Shown piece after piece: positions 9,097 to 17,872 of a DNA stretch of 64,000 nt. A program made the translations under genes and the position numbers. The stretch is taken from NCBI RefSeq assembly GCF_003605435.1, contig NZ_QXQB01000004.1, positions 62,001 through 126,000 on the forward strand, given 5' to 3'. Numbering within the stretch: the first letter of the stretch is position 1; the number at the start of each line of letters is the position of its first letter. This DNA comes from Paenibacillus pinisoli (lineage in GTDB: Bacteria; Bacillota; Bacilli; Paenibacillales; Paenibacillaceae). Below the pieces are notes generated by a model. That model saw nothing but the letters and a program-made list of their open reading frames with translations, was not told where the DNA came from and made no database searches.

Positions 9097-10707
9097 ATGG
9101 CACTTTATGGGGATTGGAAAAACTGGGATTTGAAGCAAAAGATCGGGCAGCTGTTCGTTTTCGGCTTTAACGGATTCGAGCCTACGGAAGAGATCAAAGG
9201 GCTGATCGAGTCTTACGGCATCGGCGGCACGATCTACTTCACGCGCAACGTCGAGAGCGCGCAGCAAGTGCACGGCCTGTCCGTGAAGCTGCAGAAGATC
9301 GCGAAGGATGCCGGCAAGCCGCCGATCTTTATCGCGATTGACCAAGAGGGCGGCATGGTAGCCCGTCTGGTTGACGGCGTAACGCTGATGCCGGGCAACA
9401 TGGCGCTTGGCGCAACCGGCCAAGAGGAAGCAGCCGAAGAGACTGCCCGCATTTGCGGCGAAGAGCTGAGAAAGCTCGGTATTACGATGAACTACGCGCC
9501 GTGCATCGACGTGAACAACAATCCGGACAATCCGGTTATTAACGTCAGATCGTACAGCGACCGTTCGGATGTGGTATCGAGACTTGGCGTAGCTGCGGTG
9601 AAAGGCTATCAATCTGCTGGCGTAGCCGCTACGGTGAAGCACTTCCCGGGCCATGGCGACACTTCTGTCGACTCCCACCATGCGCTGCCGGTTCTGCCGC
9701 ACAGCCGCGAGCGTCTGGACGCGATCGAGCTGCTGCCGTTCCAAGCGGCGATTGAAGCGGGTACAGACTGCATCATGACTGCTCATGTATGCTTGCCTGC
9801 ATTGGAGCCAAGCGGAGTGCCTTCGACGCTGTCTGAGAACGTGCTGACCGGCCTGCTGCGCAAGGAGCTGGGCTATGATGGCGTAGTTGTAACGGACTGT
9901 CTGGAGATGAGCGCAATCGACGAATTCTACGGACCGGCGCAAGGCGCTGTGAAGGCGATCAAAGCGGGCGCTGACATGGTTCTGGTCTCGCACCGTATCG
10001 AGAAGCAGGTAGCGGCGCTGGAAGCGGTAGCAGCGGCTGTCGAGAGCGGAGAGCTGTCCATGGAGCGTATCGATGAAGCGGTCGCTCGCGTGCTGAAGCT
10101 GAAGGAGAAGCGTCAACTGGAGCAGGCGATCGAGCCTTGGGACAGCGTGAAGGATGAGATCGGCACGGCTTCGAACAAAGCTGTTGCTGCCAAGTGGAGC
10201 GAATCCTCCGTAACGCTGGTGAAGAACGAAGGCGCATCGCTTCCTTTGAAGCGCGACGTACAGACGCTGGTATTGTGGCCGGATATCGTGCCGGTATCGG
10301 TAGCCGACGAGATGCTGTCCGGGGACGGAACGCTGGGCGATTTCCTGAAGCATTACGGCGCTAATGTGGTAGAGCGCAAGATGAACAGCGGAGACGCGCT
10401 GCAAGGTCTTGATGAGTTCGAGCAGATCGTAGTTGTGACTTACGATGCATCGAAGCATCCGCTGGAGAAGGACGTAGCCCGCGAGGCGGTCCAATTGGCA
10501 GGCGACCGCGTTGTTGCGGTATCGGTGCGCAATCCGCTTGACCTGCTGCTGTATCCGGAAGTGAAGAGCTACCTTGCCGTGTACGAATGCAGACCGCTTG
10601 CGCTGTCTTCCGCAGCGAAAGTGCTGCTGGGCGATCTGAAGGCGGCAGGCACATTGCCGCTGGAAATTTCCCCGGCCTATCCGTTCGGCTGGAGCGCACA
10701 GCAATAA
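9097..10707 (+). CDS. nagZ: Beta-N-acetylhexosaminidase, glycoside hydrolase family 3 (NagZ-like)
   Basis: A 536-residue GH3 enzyme. The NagZ fingerprint KHFPGHGDTSVDSHHALP is intact; it carries the mobile His/Asp loop that acts as acid/base. The nucleophile region VVVTDCLEMSAI follows. A C-terminal alpha/beta domain (~370-536) is present, as in Gram-positive NagZ proteins. There is no signal peptide, so the enzyme appears cytoplasmic, where it would remove terminal GlcNAc from cell-wall turnover fragments or chito-oligosaccharides. I prefer ATG 9097 over ATG 9088 because GGGAGG at 9082-9087 is then 9 bp away. It lies 47 bp after the YesN gene and ends at a strong terminator. Confidence 0.88.
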   Translation: MALYGDWKNWDLKQKIGQLFVFGFNGFEPTEEIKGLIESYGIGGTIYFTRNVESAQQVHGLSVKLQKIAKDAGKPPIFIAIDQEGGMVARLVDGVTLMPGNMALGATGQEEAAEETARICGEELRKLGITMNYAPCIDVNNNPDNPVINVRSYSDRSDVVSRLGVAAVKGYQSAGVAATVKHFPGHGDTSVDSHHALPVLPHSRERLDAIELLPFQAAIEAGTDCIMTAHVCLPALEPSGVPSTLSENVLTGLLRKELGYDGVVVTDCLEMSAIDEFYGPAQGAVKAIKAGADMVLVSHRIEKQVAALEAVAAAVESGELSMERIDEAVARVLKLKEKRQLEQAIEPWDSVKDEIGTASNKAVAAKWSESSVTLVKNEGASLPLKRDVQTLVLWPDIVPVSVADEMLSGDGTLGDFLKHYGANVVERKMNSGDALQGLDEFEQIVVVTYDASKHPLEKDVAREAVQLAGDRVVAVSVRNPLDLLLYPEVKSYLAVYECRPLALSSAAKVLLGDLKAAGTLPLEISPAYPFGWSAQQ

Positions 10708-10725
10708 TTCATCATTTTATACAAG

Positions 10726-10765
10726 AAGACGTGCGAATGCTTGCTGCATTCGCACGTCTTTTTTG
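10726..10765 (+). terminator. Rho-independent terminator after nagZ
   Basis: A perfect stem AAGACGTGCGAATG/CATTCGCACGTCTT with a short loop and a run of six T. It separates nagZ from the convergent HD-domain gene and may serve both strands. Confidence 0.9.
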
Positions 10766-10783
10766 CCGTCTATAGAACTTCTC

Positions 10784-11923
10784 TCACCGGACAAAATGAT
10801 CATAGGTCAAGTCGTGTAAAATATACGCGAGGAAAAAGATCACGCATGGATTCTCGTAGTGATGCTGGATATGAATGAGCTGCTGATAATATTTGTCGCC
10901 GTAATGGGGGTTATTGCGCATCTCCAGATTGCTCTTGATCAGCGCGTCGATCTTGTCCGCGATATCCACCAGCTCGCCCTCGTAGCTTTCATCCTTGGCA
11001 TCGACGAGGAAGTCGGTCAGCTCCTGGTGGAGGAATGCCGGCAGCTGCGCGACCATCTCCTTCGCCACTTCCTTTTCATACTGCTCGAAGGCTTGCCGGA
11101 TGGCGGGCGATGATTTCTTGATCGGCGAGGCGACATCGCCGCTGACCCCCTCAACCACATCGTGCAGGAGCGACTTGCCGAGAAGACGGTACAGATCGAT
11201 ATCCTTGCGGTCGAACCGCTCTGCCTCCAGCAGGCCGTTGAACAGGGACATCGCGGCGACCCGGAACGAATGCGTGGCGTCGTTGTCGGGCACCAGGTTG
11301 AAGCTGCCGCCCCAGCGTTCGATCAGATCAAGGTTCAGGATGTGGTCCAGATACTGTCGGATGCCTGCGTCCTGTTCCGATTGCTCCAGCAGCCACTTAA
11401 TCGAACGGCAGGGAGATTGAAGCAAATCCGCTCTTAGCTCCTCATATTTCTCCTTGAACAGAGCGCTGGAATCCCGTTCGTACTCCCGCTTGCAGAATAG
11501 CATGGCATCGAAGGAATCGATGCCCCTTACAAGCTGTCCGATGTAGGTGTCGTCTTCGGCATCTACAATATAGTCGTAGAAGCGGGGCTGAAGCGACTTG
11601 GACAGACGCGACACAATATCCTTGCTGACCTCCGTCTCCAGCGTCTGGATGTGCCCGGCGACATGCCTGTCTTTTTTGGTCACATATTTGATGGAGCCGG
11701 TAACCGTCTCGTTAAGGTCATGAAGCAGCGCTCTCGCTGTCAGCTGCAGCTTATTGACGGGATTGCCGAAGAGCTGCTCCTCCGCAATGCCTGCAAGCAC
11801 GGCGATTGAAGCGCAGCGAAAGCTGTGGCTGGCGGCATTGTCCTTGTAGCGCGGCGAAAATTCCTTCCATCTGGATACATATTGCATGCCGATTATGGCA
11901 CTGACAAAACGGCTGTTGTTCAT
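10784..11923 (-). CDS. Tandem HD-domain phosphohydrolase (two fused YfbR-like domains)
   Basis: A 379-residue cytoplasmic protein made of two YfbR/HDDC2-like HD domains in tandem. Repeat 1 has ASHSFRCA...LLHDLNETVTGSIK; repeat 2 has ATHSFRVA...LLHDVVEGVSGDVASP. Each therefore has a metal-binding His and an HD pair, and later Asp residues (DAEDDTYIGQLV and DAKDESYEGELV) complete both sites. Single-domain YfbR proteins are 5'-deoxynucleotidases of about 190 residues, so this is a duplicated, fused version. Start chosen at 11923 because GAGGGG lies just upstream; an in-frame ATG 21 bp earlier lacks one. Substrate unknown. Confidence 0.8.
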   Translation of the reverse strand: MNNSRFVSAIIGMQYVSRWKEFSPRYKDNAASHSFRCASIAVLAGIAEEQLFGNPVNKLQLTARALLHDLNETVTGSIKYVTKKDRHVAGHIQTLETEVSKDIVSRLSKSLQPRFYDYIVDAEDDTYIGQLVRGIDSFDAMLFCKREYERDSSALFKEKYEELRADLLQSPCRSIKWLLEQSEQDAGIRQYLDHILNLDLIERWGGSFNLVPDNDATHSFRVAAMSLFNGLLEAERFDRKDIDLYRLLGKSLLHDVVEGVSGDVASPIKKSSPAIRQAFEQYEKEVAKEMVAQLPAFLHQELTDFLVDAKDESYEGELVDIADKIDALIKSNLEMRNNPHYGDKYYQQLIHIQHHYENPCVIFFLAYILHDLTYDHFVR

Positions 11924-12031
11924 GGCGCACCCCTCGCTAATCATCGTTTGAAGTGTATGAACCCTATACTGTCTATGCTATTATAAAGCTTAAACATATA
12001 GAGAGACTAGAGAGAAGATTGAGGGATGGAC

Positions 12032-13009
12032 ATGCGAGAGCGGGGACTTGCGTTTAACCGTTTTTTTGAAAAGTGGATGTTTCTGATTATTCCAGGTTCG
12101 CTAGTGCTTGGATTTATATTTGCCGATGCGCTAAGCCCGATGGTTCAGGCTGTGCCTTATTTGTTCGCGTTCGTGACGCTGACGATGGCACTGGGCTGCG
12201 GCCTCTCCGAGCTTGGCGGCGTCCTGAAGAAGCCAGGCATTATGGGGCTTACTTTGATGCTAGCCCATCTGGTGTCGCCTCTGGCGGCATACTGGGGCGG
12301 CACAGCGCTGTTCGGCGCTGATTCGCCTTATGTGGTCGGACTTGTGCTCTTTACGATTATTCCGCTTGGCGTATCCACCGTGCTGTGGGTCAGCATGTCC
12401 GGCGGCAGCGTTCCGCTGGTGCTGGCGCTCGTCGTGCTGGATTCGCTGCTAAGCCCGCTTGTGGTGCCTGCCGCCATTCACCTCTTCTTCGGAACGACAG
12501 CACATATAGACGCAGGTCCGATTATGCTGGACCTCGTCATCTTGATTGTAGTGCCGACTGTCATCGGTGTTGCGCTGAACGAATGGTCGAAGGGCAAGAT
12601 TCAGGGGCGGACGAAGCCGTATACGGCGCCCCTGTCGAAGCTGTGCTTTGTCGGTGTGGTATCCTTGAATGCGGCGGCGATCTCGCCGTATGTCGATCAG
12701 TTGAAGCAGGATATGCTTGTGCTTGTGCCTGCTGTCATTGCACTAGTCGGGTTATGTTATGCATTTGGCTTCCTGGGGACGTCATTCCTGCGCAACAGCG
12801 AGCTGCAGATCACGGTCTCGTATGCGACGGGAATGCGCAATATCTCGCTTGGCATTGTGCTTGCGCTGGGTTACTTCAGTCCGCTGGCAGCCGTGCCTGT
12901 CGTATTGTCCATTCTGGTGCAGCAGCCGCTGGCGACCGTACATCATTACGTTTTACAAAAACTTAATAAAGATAAGACTGGCGCAAGCGGCAGTGCGCAT
13001 GTAGGATAA
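12032..13009 (+). CDS. Bile acid:sodium symporter (BASS) family transporter
   Basis: A roughly 325-residue integral membrane protein with about nine or ten hydrophobic segments and almost no soluble domain. The layout, with TMALGCGLSELGGVLKKP after the second helix and ATGMRNISLGIVLALGYF in the C-terminal half, matches the BASS family of sodium-coupled transporters of organic acids. GAGGG at 12021-12025 gives good spacing for ATG 12032, although ATG 12026 is also possible. It lies 34 bp upstream of the PhoR-like kinase and probably shares its transcript. Substrate unknown. Confidence 0.8.
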   Translation: MRERGLAFNRFFEKWMFLIIPGSLVLGFIFADALSPMVQAVPYLFAFVTLTMALGCGLSELGGVLKKPGIMGLTLMLAHLVSPLAAYWGGTALFGADSPYVVGLVLFTIIPLGVSTVLWVSMSGGSVPLVLALVVLDSLLSPLVVPAAIHLFFGTTAHIDAGPIMLDLVILIVVPTVIGVALNEWSKGKIQGRTKPYTAPLSKLCFVGVVSLNAAAISPYVDQLKQDMLVLVPAVIALVGLCYAFGFLGTSFLRNSELQITVSYATGMRNISLGIVLALGYFSPLAAVPVVLSILVQQPLATVHHYVLQKLNKDKTGASGSAHVG

Positions 13010-13043
13010 ACGATGGATAGCCGAATGAGAAGGAGCCAATAAG

Positions 13044-14825
13044 ATGAACAGCTTTCGTGCGAGACTAACGTTCATCATGATATCGATGATCGCCATATCC
13101 GTCTTTGCGGCGGGCATGCTCATGATGAAGACATTCAAAGAAAATCATATTAATGCGCTGGAAGACAACATGGTGCGGCAGATGAAGGTCATTGCGGCCA
13201 AGATGGATTGGCATAAAGGCGAAGATTTGGGGTCCATGACATCCTACTATACGGCGGAAGCGAATGAGCTGAAGACTTATACGGATGCCAGGGTTACGTT
13301 TATCCGCAGCGACGGGGTGGTCGTCGGCGATTCGGATTATGATGCCTCCAAGATGGACAACCATCTGGACCGCGAAGAAGTGGTAGATGCATTCAAGAAG
13401 GGGACAGGCCGTGCCGTCCGTCCCAGCGAGACGATGCATCAAAACATGATCTATGTGGCGATTCCGGTCGAAATCAAAGCAGGCCAGGAGCCGTACGTGC
13501 TTCGTCTGGCGATGAGCCTGCAGGAGGTCGATCAGAGCATAAGCAGGCTCACGATGGTGCTGATTGGCGGCTTGCTTATCCTCTTCGTGATTGCCGCATT
13601 GATCAGCTATCAGATTGCGCAAAGCTTGACGGGGCCGCTGGAGCAGATCACGAAGGTTGCAAAACGAATTAAAAATATGGATTACCGCGCGCGCGTAAAG
13701 GTAAGAAAGCATGACGAGATTGGCGAGCTGGGAACGGCGATTAATGCCATGGCGGACAGTCTGCAGGTGCAGATGACGCGCATTAAGCAAAATGAAAGCC
13801 AGCTGGAAAGCGTTCTTGCGAACATGATTAACGGCGTCGTGATGATTGATGCAAAAGGGCAGATTCTGCTCATGAACCGCCGGGCGGAGGAAGTGCTAGG
13901 CTTCTCGGCCAGGGATCTGGTCGGACGGCATTTCATGGAGGCGAAGCAGCAATACGAGCTGGCGCAAATTATTCAGGAGGCGCTCGATACGCGCAGGCAT
14001 CTGCGCGAAGAGATTACGTTCTACTTCCCGGAAGAAAGGCTGCTGGAGCTCAATCTCGTGCCGATCAGCCAGAGCGGGCCAGGCGAATTCGGCGGCGTGC
14101 TGCTGGTGCTGCAGGACGTATCCGCGATCCGCAGACTGGAGCGGATGAGAAGCGAGTTTGTGGCGAACGTATCGCATGAGCTGAAGACGCCGGTCGCAGC
14201 GGTGAAGGGATTTGCCGAGACGCTGCTTGGGGGCGCGGTGAAGGACGAGGAGACGGCAAAGTCGTTCCTCCAGATCATCTTCGACGAGAGCGAGCGGCTT
14301 AACCGCTTGATCGGAGACATTCTGGAGCTGTCGAAGATCGAGTCGCGCCGGGTACCGCTGTATTTCTCCCCTGTGGAGCTGGAGAGCTTCGTAGCCAAGA
14401 CGTTTACCCTGCTGGAGCCGGTTGCGAAGCGCAAAAATATTGAGCTCAGCCACACCATTGAGCCGGGTCTGTACGTAGAGGCGGACGAGGACCGTCTGCG
14501 CCAGATTATGATGAATTTGCTCTCCAACGGCATTAACTATACGGCTGAAGGCGGACGCGTGAGCGTATCCGTGCTTGCATCCGATCAGGACCATATTCGG
14601 ATTCAGATATCGGATACGGGCATCGGCATTCCGAAGAAGGATCTGCCGCGCATCTTCGAGCGCTTCTACCGCGTCGACAAAGCCAGATCGCGGAGCTCGG
14701 GCGGAACAGGGCTTGGCTTGTCTATCGTTAAGCATCTGGTGGAGCTGCATAAAGGAACGCTGTCCGTGACAAGCACGGTCGGGGTCGGCACCACATTTAC
14801 GATAGAATTGCCAGTGGTTCAATAA
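13044..14825 (+). CDS. phoR: PhoR/PnpS-type sensor histidine kinase
   Basis: A 593-residue kinase with an N-terminal membrane segment (~9-28), an extracellular sensor (~30-165), a second membrane segment (~170-192), HAMP, a PAS domain (~255-360), HisKA with FVANVSHELKTPVAAVKG (His about 377) and a HATPase with DTGIGIPKKDLPRIFERFYR. This is the architecture of PhoR, WalK-like and ResE kinases. I favour PhoR because the next gene encodes a PhoP-like regulator and the pst/phoU genes and Pho boxes follow within 10 kb. The order is kinase before regulator, the reverse of Bacillus phoP-phoR. RBS GAGAAGGAG lies upstream of ATG 13044. Confidence 0.75.
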   Translation: MNSFRARLTFIMISMIAISVFAAGMLMMKTFKENHINALEDNMVRQMKVIAAKMDWHKGEDLGSMTSYYTAEANELKTYTDARVTFIRSDGVVVGDSDYDASKMDNHLDREEVVDAFKKGTGRAVRPSETMHQNMIYVAIPVEIKAGQEPYVLRLAMSLQEVDQSISRLTMVLIGGLLILFVIAALISYQIAQSLTGPLEQITKVAKRIKNMDYRARVKVRKHDEIGELGTAINAMADSLQVQMTRIKQNESQLESVLANMINGVVMIDAKGQILLMNRRAEEVLGFSARDLVGRHFMEAKQQYELAQIIQEALDTRRHLREEITFYFPEERLLELNLVPISQSGPGEFGGVLLVLQDVSAIRRLERMRSEFVANVSHELKTPVAAVKGFAETLLGGAVKDEETAKSFLQIIFDESERLNRLIGDILELSKIESRRVPLYFSPVELESFVAKTFTLLEPVAKRKNIELSHTIEPGLYVEADEDRLRQIMMNLLSNGINYTAEGGRVSVSVLASDQDHIRIQISDTGIGIPKKDLPRIFERFYRVDKARSRSSGGTGLGLSIVKHLVELHKGTLSVTSTVGVGTTFTIELPVVQ

Positions 14826-14829
14826 AAAG

Positions 14830-14861
14830 GTTTACCTATTCTTTATGAAACCATGGTAAAC
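14830..14861 (+). promoter_or_regulatory. Inverted repeat between kinase and regulator genes
   Basis: GTTTACC and GGTAAAC form a perfect 7-bp inverted repeat with an 18-bp spacer in the 104-bp gap before phoP. It is not followed by a T-run, so it is not a terminator. It could be an operator for a separate phoP promoter; this is an inference from symmetry only. Confidence 0.3.
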
Positions 14862-14929
14862 TAAGGATGATTCATCTTGATACGGGAGACAGGGCGCCCT
14901 TGCCCAGGATCCCAAGGTTGGAGGTCATT

Positions 14930-15649
14930 ATGTCGCATAAAGTGCTAGTTATTGAAGACGAACCGACGCTCGCTAGACTGCTGTCGTACAACTTGACGCA
15001 AGAAGGGTACGAGACGACAGTGATCGACCATGGCGGCGAAGGCTTGCAGACGGCGCTGCAGCGGAGTTTCGATCTTATTATTCTTGATATTATGCTGCCT
15101 GGCTTGAACGGCTTCGAAGTGCTCAACCGGCTCCGGCAGAACGGAGTGCGTACGCCCGTCATTATTCTGACCGCGCGCAACGCGGAGGAAGAGGTCGTGC
15201 AGGGGCTGAAGCATGGCGCAGATGATTATATTACGAAGCCGTTCGGCGTAGCGGAGCTGCTCGCGCGCGTGTCGGCCGTACTCAGAAGGACGCAGCAGGA
15301 TGACGCCCCGCCGGTGGCGACCAATGAGAAAGTCATAACGGTAGGCGAATTGTCGATCTACCCGGAGAAGTACGAGGTTATCGTAGGCGGAGAGCCGATT
15401 CCGCTTAGACCGAAGGAATTCGAAGTGCTGCTCTATCTGGTGCAGCGCCCGGGCATGGTCATTACCCGCGACGATCTGATGAATGTCGTCTGGGGCTTCG
15501 ACTACATCGGCGGACAGCGCACGGTTGACGTTCATGTCAGCTCGCTGCGCAAGAAGCTCGAGCTCGGACAGCAATCTGTCCAGATCGAATCAATACGCGG
15601 CGTTGGCTACAAGCTGGTCATGCCGAAAAAGCTCGCAAACCCTAAATGA
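14930..15649 (+). CDS. phoP: PhoP-like response regulator (OmpR family)
   Basis: A 239-residue regulator: receiver at residues 1-120 with EDE near the N-terminus, phospho-acceptor Asp in LIILDIMLPG (about 53), Thr in LTAR and Lys in YITKPF; then an OmpR winged helix (~135-232) with RPKEFEVLLYLVQRPG and RTVDVHVSSLRKKL, ending RGVGYKL. ATG 14930 has TTGGAGG 5-6 bp upstream; the longer in-frame ORF has no such site. It should bind the direct hexamer repeats (Pho boxes) found upstream of the phosphate genes in this window. The assignment rests on similarity of the whole protein to PhoP and on that context. Confidence 0.75.
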   Translation: MSHKVLVIEDEPTLARLLSYNLTQEGYETTVIDHGGEGLQTALQRSFDLIILDIMLPGLNGFEVLNRLRQNGVRTPVIILTARNAEEEVVQGLKHGADDYITKPFGVAELLARVSAVLRRTQQDDAPPVATNEKVITVGELSIYPEKYEVIVGGEPIPLRPKEFEVLLYLVQRPGMVITRDDLMNVVWGFDYIGGQRTVDVHVSSLRKKLELGQQSVQIESIRGVGYKLVMPKKLANPK

Positions 15650-15669
15650 TTAGGGATGCGAGCTTTTTT
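15627..15669 (+). terminator. Rho-independent terminator after phoP
   Basis: AAAAGCTCGCA and TGCGAGCTTTT pair around an inner CCCTAA/TTAGGG stem, followed by T6. The phoP stop codon lies in the loop. It separates phoP from the convergent AraC-family gene. Confidence 0.88.
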
Positions 15670-15684
15670 ATGCCTGTATGAAAG

Positions 15685-16551
15685 TTATGGCCGCTGCCAT
15701 GTAAGCATCTTGCGCTGGAATTGCTTAGGCGAGCAATCGTTGTATTTCTTGAACATCTTGTAGAAATGCGCCATATTCGGCATGCCGATCTTCTCGCCGA
15801 CCTCGGAGATGCTGAGGTCCTTGGTCAGCAGAATGCGTTCTGCCCATTTCACTTTCCGGTAATTGACATATTCGGTGAAGGACAGGCCGATCGTTTTTTT
15901 GAAATACTTGACGAAATAGTAATAGCTCATATTGGCGATTTTGCAGACCTCTTCGACTTGAATGCGGTCGTTCAGATGGTTCTCCACATAATCAAGCACC
16001 GGCTTCAGCCTGATCTTCTCGAAATTGTCTTGCTCGACGAGCATTTTGCGCGTGTCGCCTCTCAGCAGCAATAGCAGAATCTGCTTGATCAGAATGCTGA
16101 CGGCCAGCTCATAGCCGGTGTCCTTGCGCTTTACTTCCTCCAGGATTCCCTCAATGCACGCAGCAGTCCGCTTCTTGAGTTCCTCGTTCTCGCGGAAGAT
16201 ATAGTTCGCTTTGCTAAGTGGCGTATGCGTCTCCGAGAAATACCGCATATAAGGAATGGAGCTATGGTCGAAGAACTGCTCCAGATCGAACTGGAGCACG
16301 ATGTAGTCCAGCACTTTGCTGCTCCGGTCGCGGTGCAGCTCAGAATCGCCGATAATAATTACTTCTCCGGGTTCGAGGTGATAGCTGTCCTCTTCCAGAT
16401 AGACGTCAAGCTGGCCCTCCATAATGAGCAGCAGCTCAAGCTGCTTATGATAATGCCAATTCGTAAATCCGCCTTCATCCCGAAGCGTACGGAATATTCG
16501 AATGGACAACAGCGGATTCTCGTATACGACTTTTTCGTTGATTGCCTCCAT
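15685..16551 (-). CDS. AraC-family transcriptional regulator with N-terminal cupin
   Basis: A 288-residue regulator with a cupin sensor domain (~15-150; NWHYHKQLELLLIMEGQL, then YHLEPGEVIIIGDSELH) and two C-terminal AraC helix-turn-helix motifs (~185-285). The motif KIANMSYYYFVKYFKK is in the first and KIGMPNMAHFYKMFKKY in the second. GGGAGGG lies 9 bp before the ATG. It is the last gene of a tightly spaced leftward set (16 bp after the exporter subunit gene), so it probably regulates that operon in response to a small molecule held in the cupin. Ligand unknown. Confidence 0.82.
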   Translation of the reverse strand: MEAINEKVVYENPLLSIRIFRTLRDEGGFTNWHYHKQLELLLIMEGQLDVYLEEDSYHLEPGEVIIIGDSELHRDRSSKVLDYIVLQFDLEQFFDHSSIPYMRYFSETHTPLSKANYIFRENEELKKRTAACIEGILEEVKRKDTGYELAVSILIKQILLLLLRGDTRKMLVEQDNFEKIRLKPVLDYVENHLNDRIQVEEVCKIANMSYYYFVKYFKKTIGLSFTEYVNYRKVKWAERILLTKDLSISEVGEKIGMPNMAHFYKMFKKYNDCSPKQFQRKMLTWQRP

Positions 16552-16567
16552 TGCTTCGGGCCCTCCC

Positions 16568-16999
16568 TCAACGTTCTGATCTGCGAATAATTTGATTAAT
16601 CACTTCAGAGAATACAAGTCCGATCGCGATGGCGCCGGATATCATGAAGGCTTTTACCGCCAGCTGCACAGCGGTGTCATATTGGTCCTCGACCACATGG
16701 CGCATGGCATCGTAGGCGAGCCCGCCAGGCACCAGCGGGATAATGCCGGATACGCTGAATAAGATGATGGGCGTCTTGTTCAGCTTGGAGAACCACTGGC
16801 TGAGCACCGTCACCAGAAAAGCGGCAATGAGCGTGGCGGGTATCGCATCCAGATTCAGCTCAATTCCGATAATGTAGACGATCCAGCCGGCCATGCCGAC
16901 AGCGCCGCAATGAGGCAGCAGCCGCAACGGGACGTTGAAGACGAAGCCGAAGGCGGCGGATGCGATAAAGCTGGTTAAGATTTGGGCAACGAAGTACAT
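16568..16999 (-). CDS. Threonine/serine exporter family, small subunit (ThrE_2/YjjB-like)
   Basis: A 143-residue membrane protein with four to five hydrophobic segments, corresponding to the C-terminal half of one-piece ThrE exporters (DUF3815). The signature SGIIPLVPGGLAYDAM is intact. It pairs with the larger subunit encoded 32 bp upstream on the same strand; the two together would make one transporter. Substrate is inferred from the family only; characterised members export threonine and serine, or succinate in the E. coli YjjPB pair. Confidence 0.82.
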   Translation of the reverse strand: MYFVAQILTSFIASAAFGFVFNVPLRLLPHCGAVGMAGWIVYIIGIELNLDAIPATLIAAFLVTVLSQWFSKLNKTPIILFSVSGIIPLVPGGLAYDAMRHVVEDQYDTAVQLAVKAFMISGAIAIGLVFSEVINQIIRRSER

Positions 17000-17031
17000 G
17001 AGCTCTTAGCTCCCCCTGCGCGTGTTCTATA

Positions 17032-17838
17032 TTAATTAAAGGTCAAGACAGTTGCGATGCCGGCACCGATGGCGAATGCGGTCAAGAAGGCTTCCGCGCC
17101 CTTCGACAGCCCGGATACGAGATGGCCGGCCATGAGGTCCCGGACGGCATTCGTAATATGAAGGCCGGGAACAAGAGGCATGACCGATCCGATTATGATC
17201 TTGTCCAGATCGACCCCAAGGCCGAAGTGGACGACAAGCGACGCAGCCGCCCCGATCATAATCGCTGTCAGAAATTCCGCAAAAAATTTGATTGGCACAA
17301 AGTGATGGATAATTAGGAAAAATAAAAAACCGAACCCGCCGATCAGCGCCACCGGCAGGAAATCCAGCCAGCTGCCCTGGAACATGATGAGGAAGCAGCC
17401 GCTCGCGATCGAAGCGGCAAGCACCTTGTACACATTCCGGTAAGCATTCGGCGTGCGGTCGATATCCTCCAGCAAGCGGAAGGCTTCCTCTACAGGCAGA
17501 CTGCCGCCGCTGATTCGTCTGGAGATATCGTTCACCATCGATACTTTCATCAGATTGTTATTGCGCTCCGAGATGCGATACAGACGGGTGACATGCGACG
17601 CCCCGTCGATCGCGAAGATAAGGCCCGTCGGCGTAACGAAGCTGTGCGAGCTTTCAATGCCGTACGCGGCCGCGATGCGAACCATCGTATCTTCGACGCG
17701 ATACGTTTCTCCTCCGTTCTGGAGGATGATTTTGCCTGCGAGCAGACAGGTTTGGGTAATAAGATCGATTTGGGATTTGGGTATCCCCGCATTCAAGCTC
17801 TTGTTCTCGATTGGAATCGGATTGTCCGACATCGTCAT
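17032..17838 (-). CDS. Threonine/serine exporter family, large subunit (DUF1212/YjjP-like)
   Basis: A 268-residue protein. The N-terminal ~110 residues are soluble and carry family motifs (LQNGGETYRVEDTMVRIA, PTGLIFAI); the remainder has about five hydrophobic segments and ends with IGSVMPLVPGLHITNAVRD, the counterpart of the VPGG motif in the small subunit. Together with the downstream ThrE_2 gene it forms a split ThrE transporter. It lies between an M20 amidohydrolase gene (34 bp) and the small subunit gene, suggesting that an amino acid or its conjugate is both released and exported. Confidence 0.82.
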   Translation of the reverse strand: MTMSDNPIPIENKSLNAGIPKSQIDLITQTCLLAGKIILQNGGETYRVEDTMVRIAAAYGIESSHSFVTPTGLIFAIDGASHVTRLYRISERNNNLMKVSMVNDISRRISGGSLPVEEAFRLLEDIDRTPNAYRNVYKVLAASIASGCFLIMFQGSWLDFLPVALIGGFGFLFFLIIHHFVPIKFFAEFLTAIMIGAAASLVVHFGLGVDLDKIIIGSVMPLVPGLHITNAVRDLMAGHLVSGLSKGAEAFLTAFAIGAGIATVLTFN

Positions 17839-17872
17839 ATCATTCCTCTTATAGGTGTTCGGCCCTGGTCTG

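Noticed and set aside
9046..10704. Long minus-strand ORF of 552 codons opposite nagZ
   Set aside because: Shadow of a GC-rich coding strand; composition is Arg/Leu/His/Gln-rich with no motif, whereas the plus strand encodes a complete GH3 enzyme. The same applies to 5529-7355 and 32168-33427.
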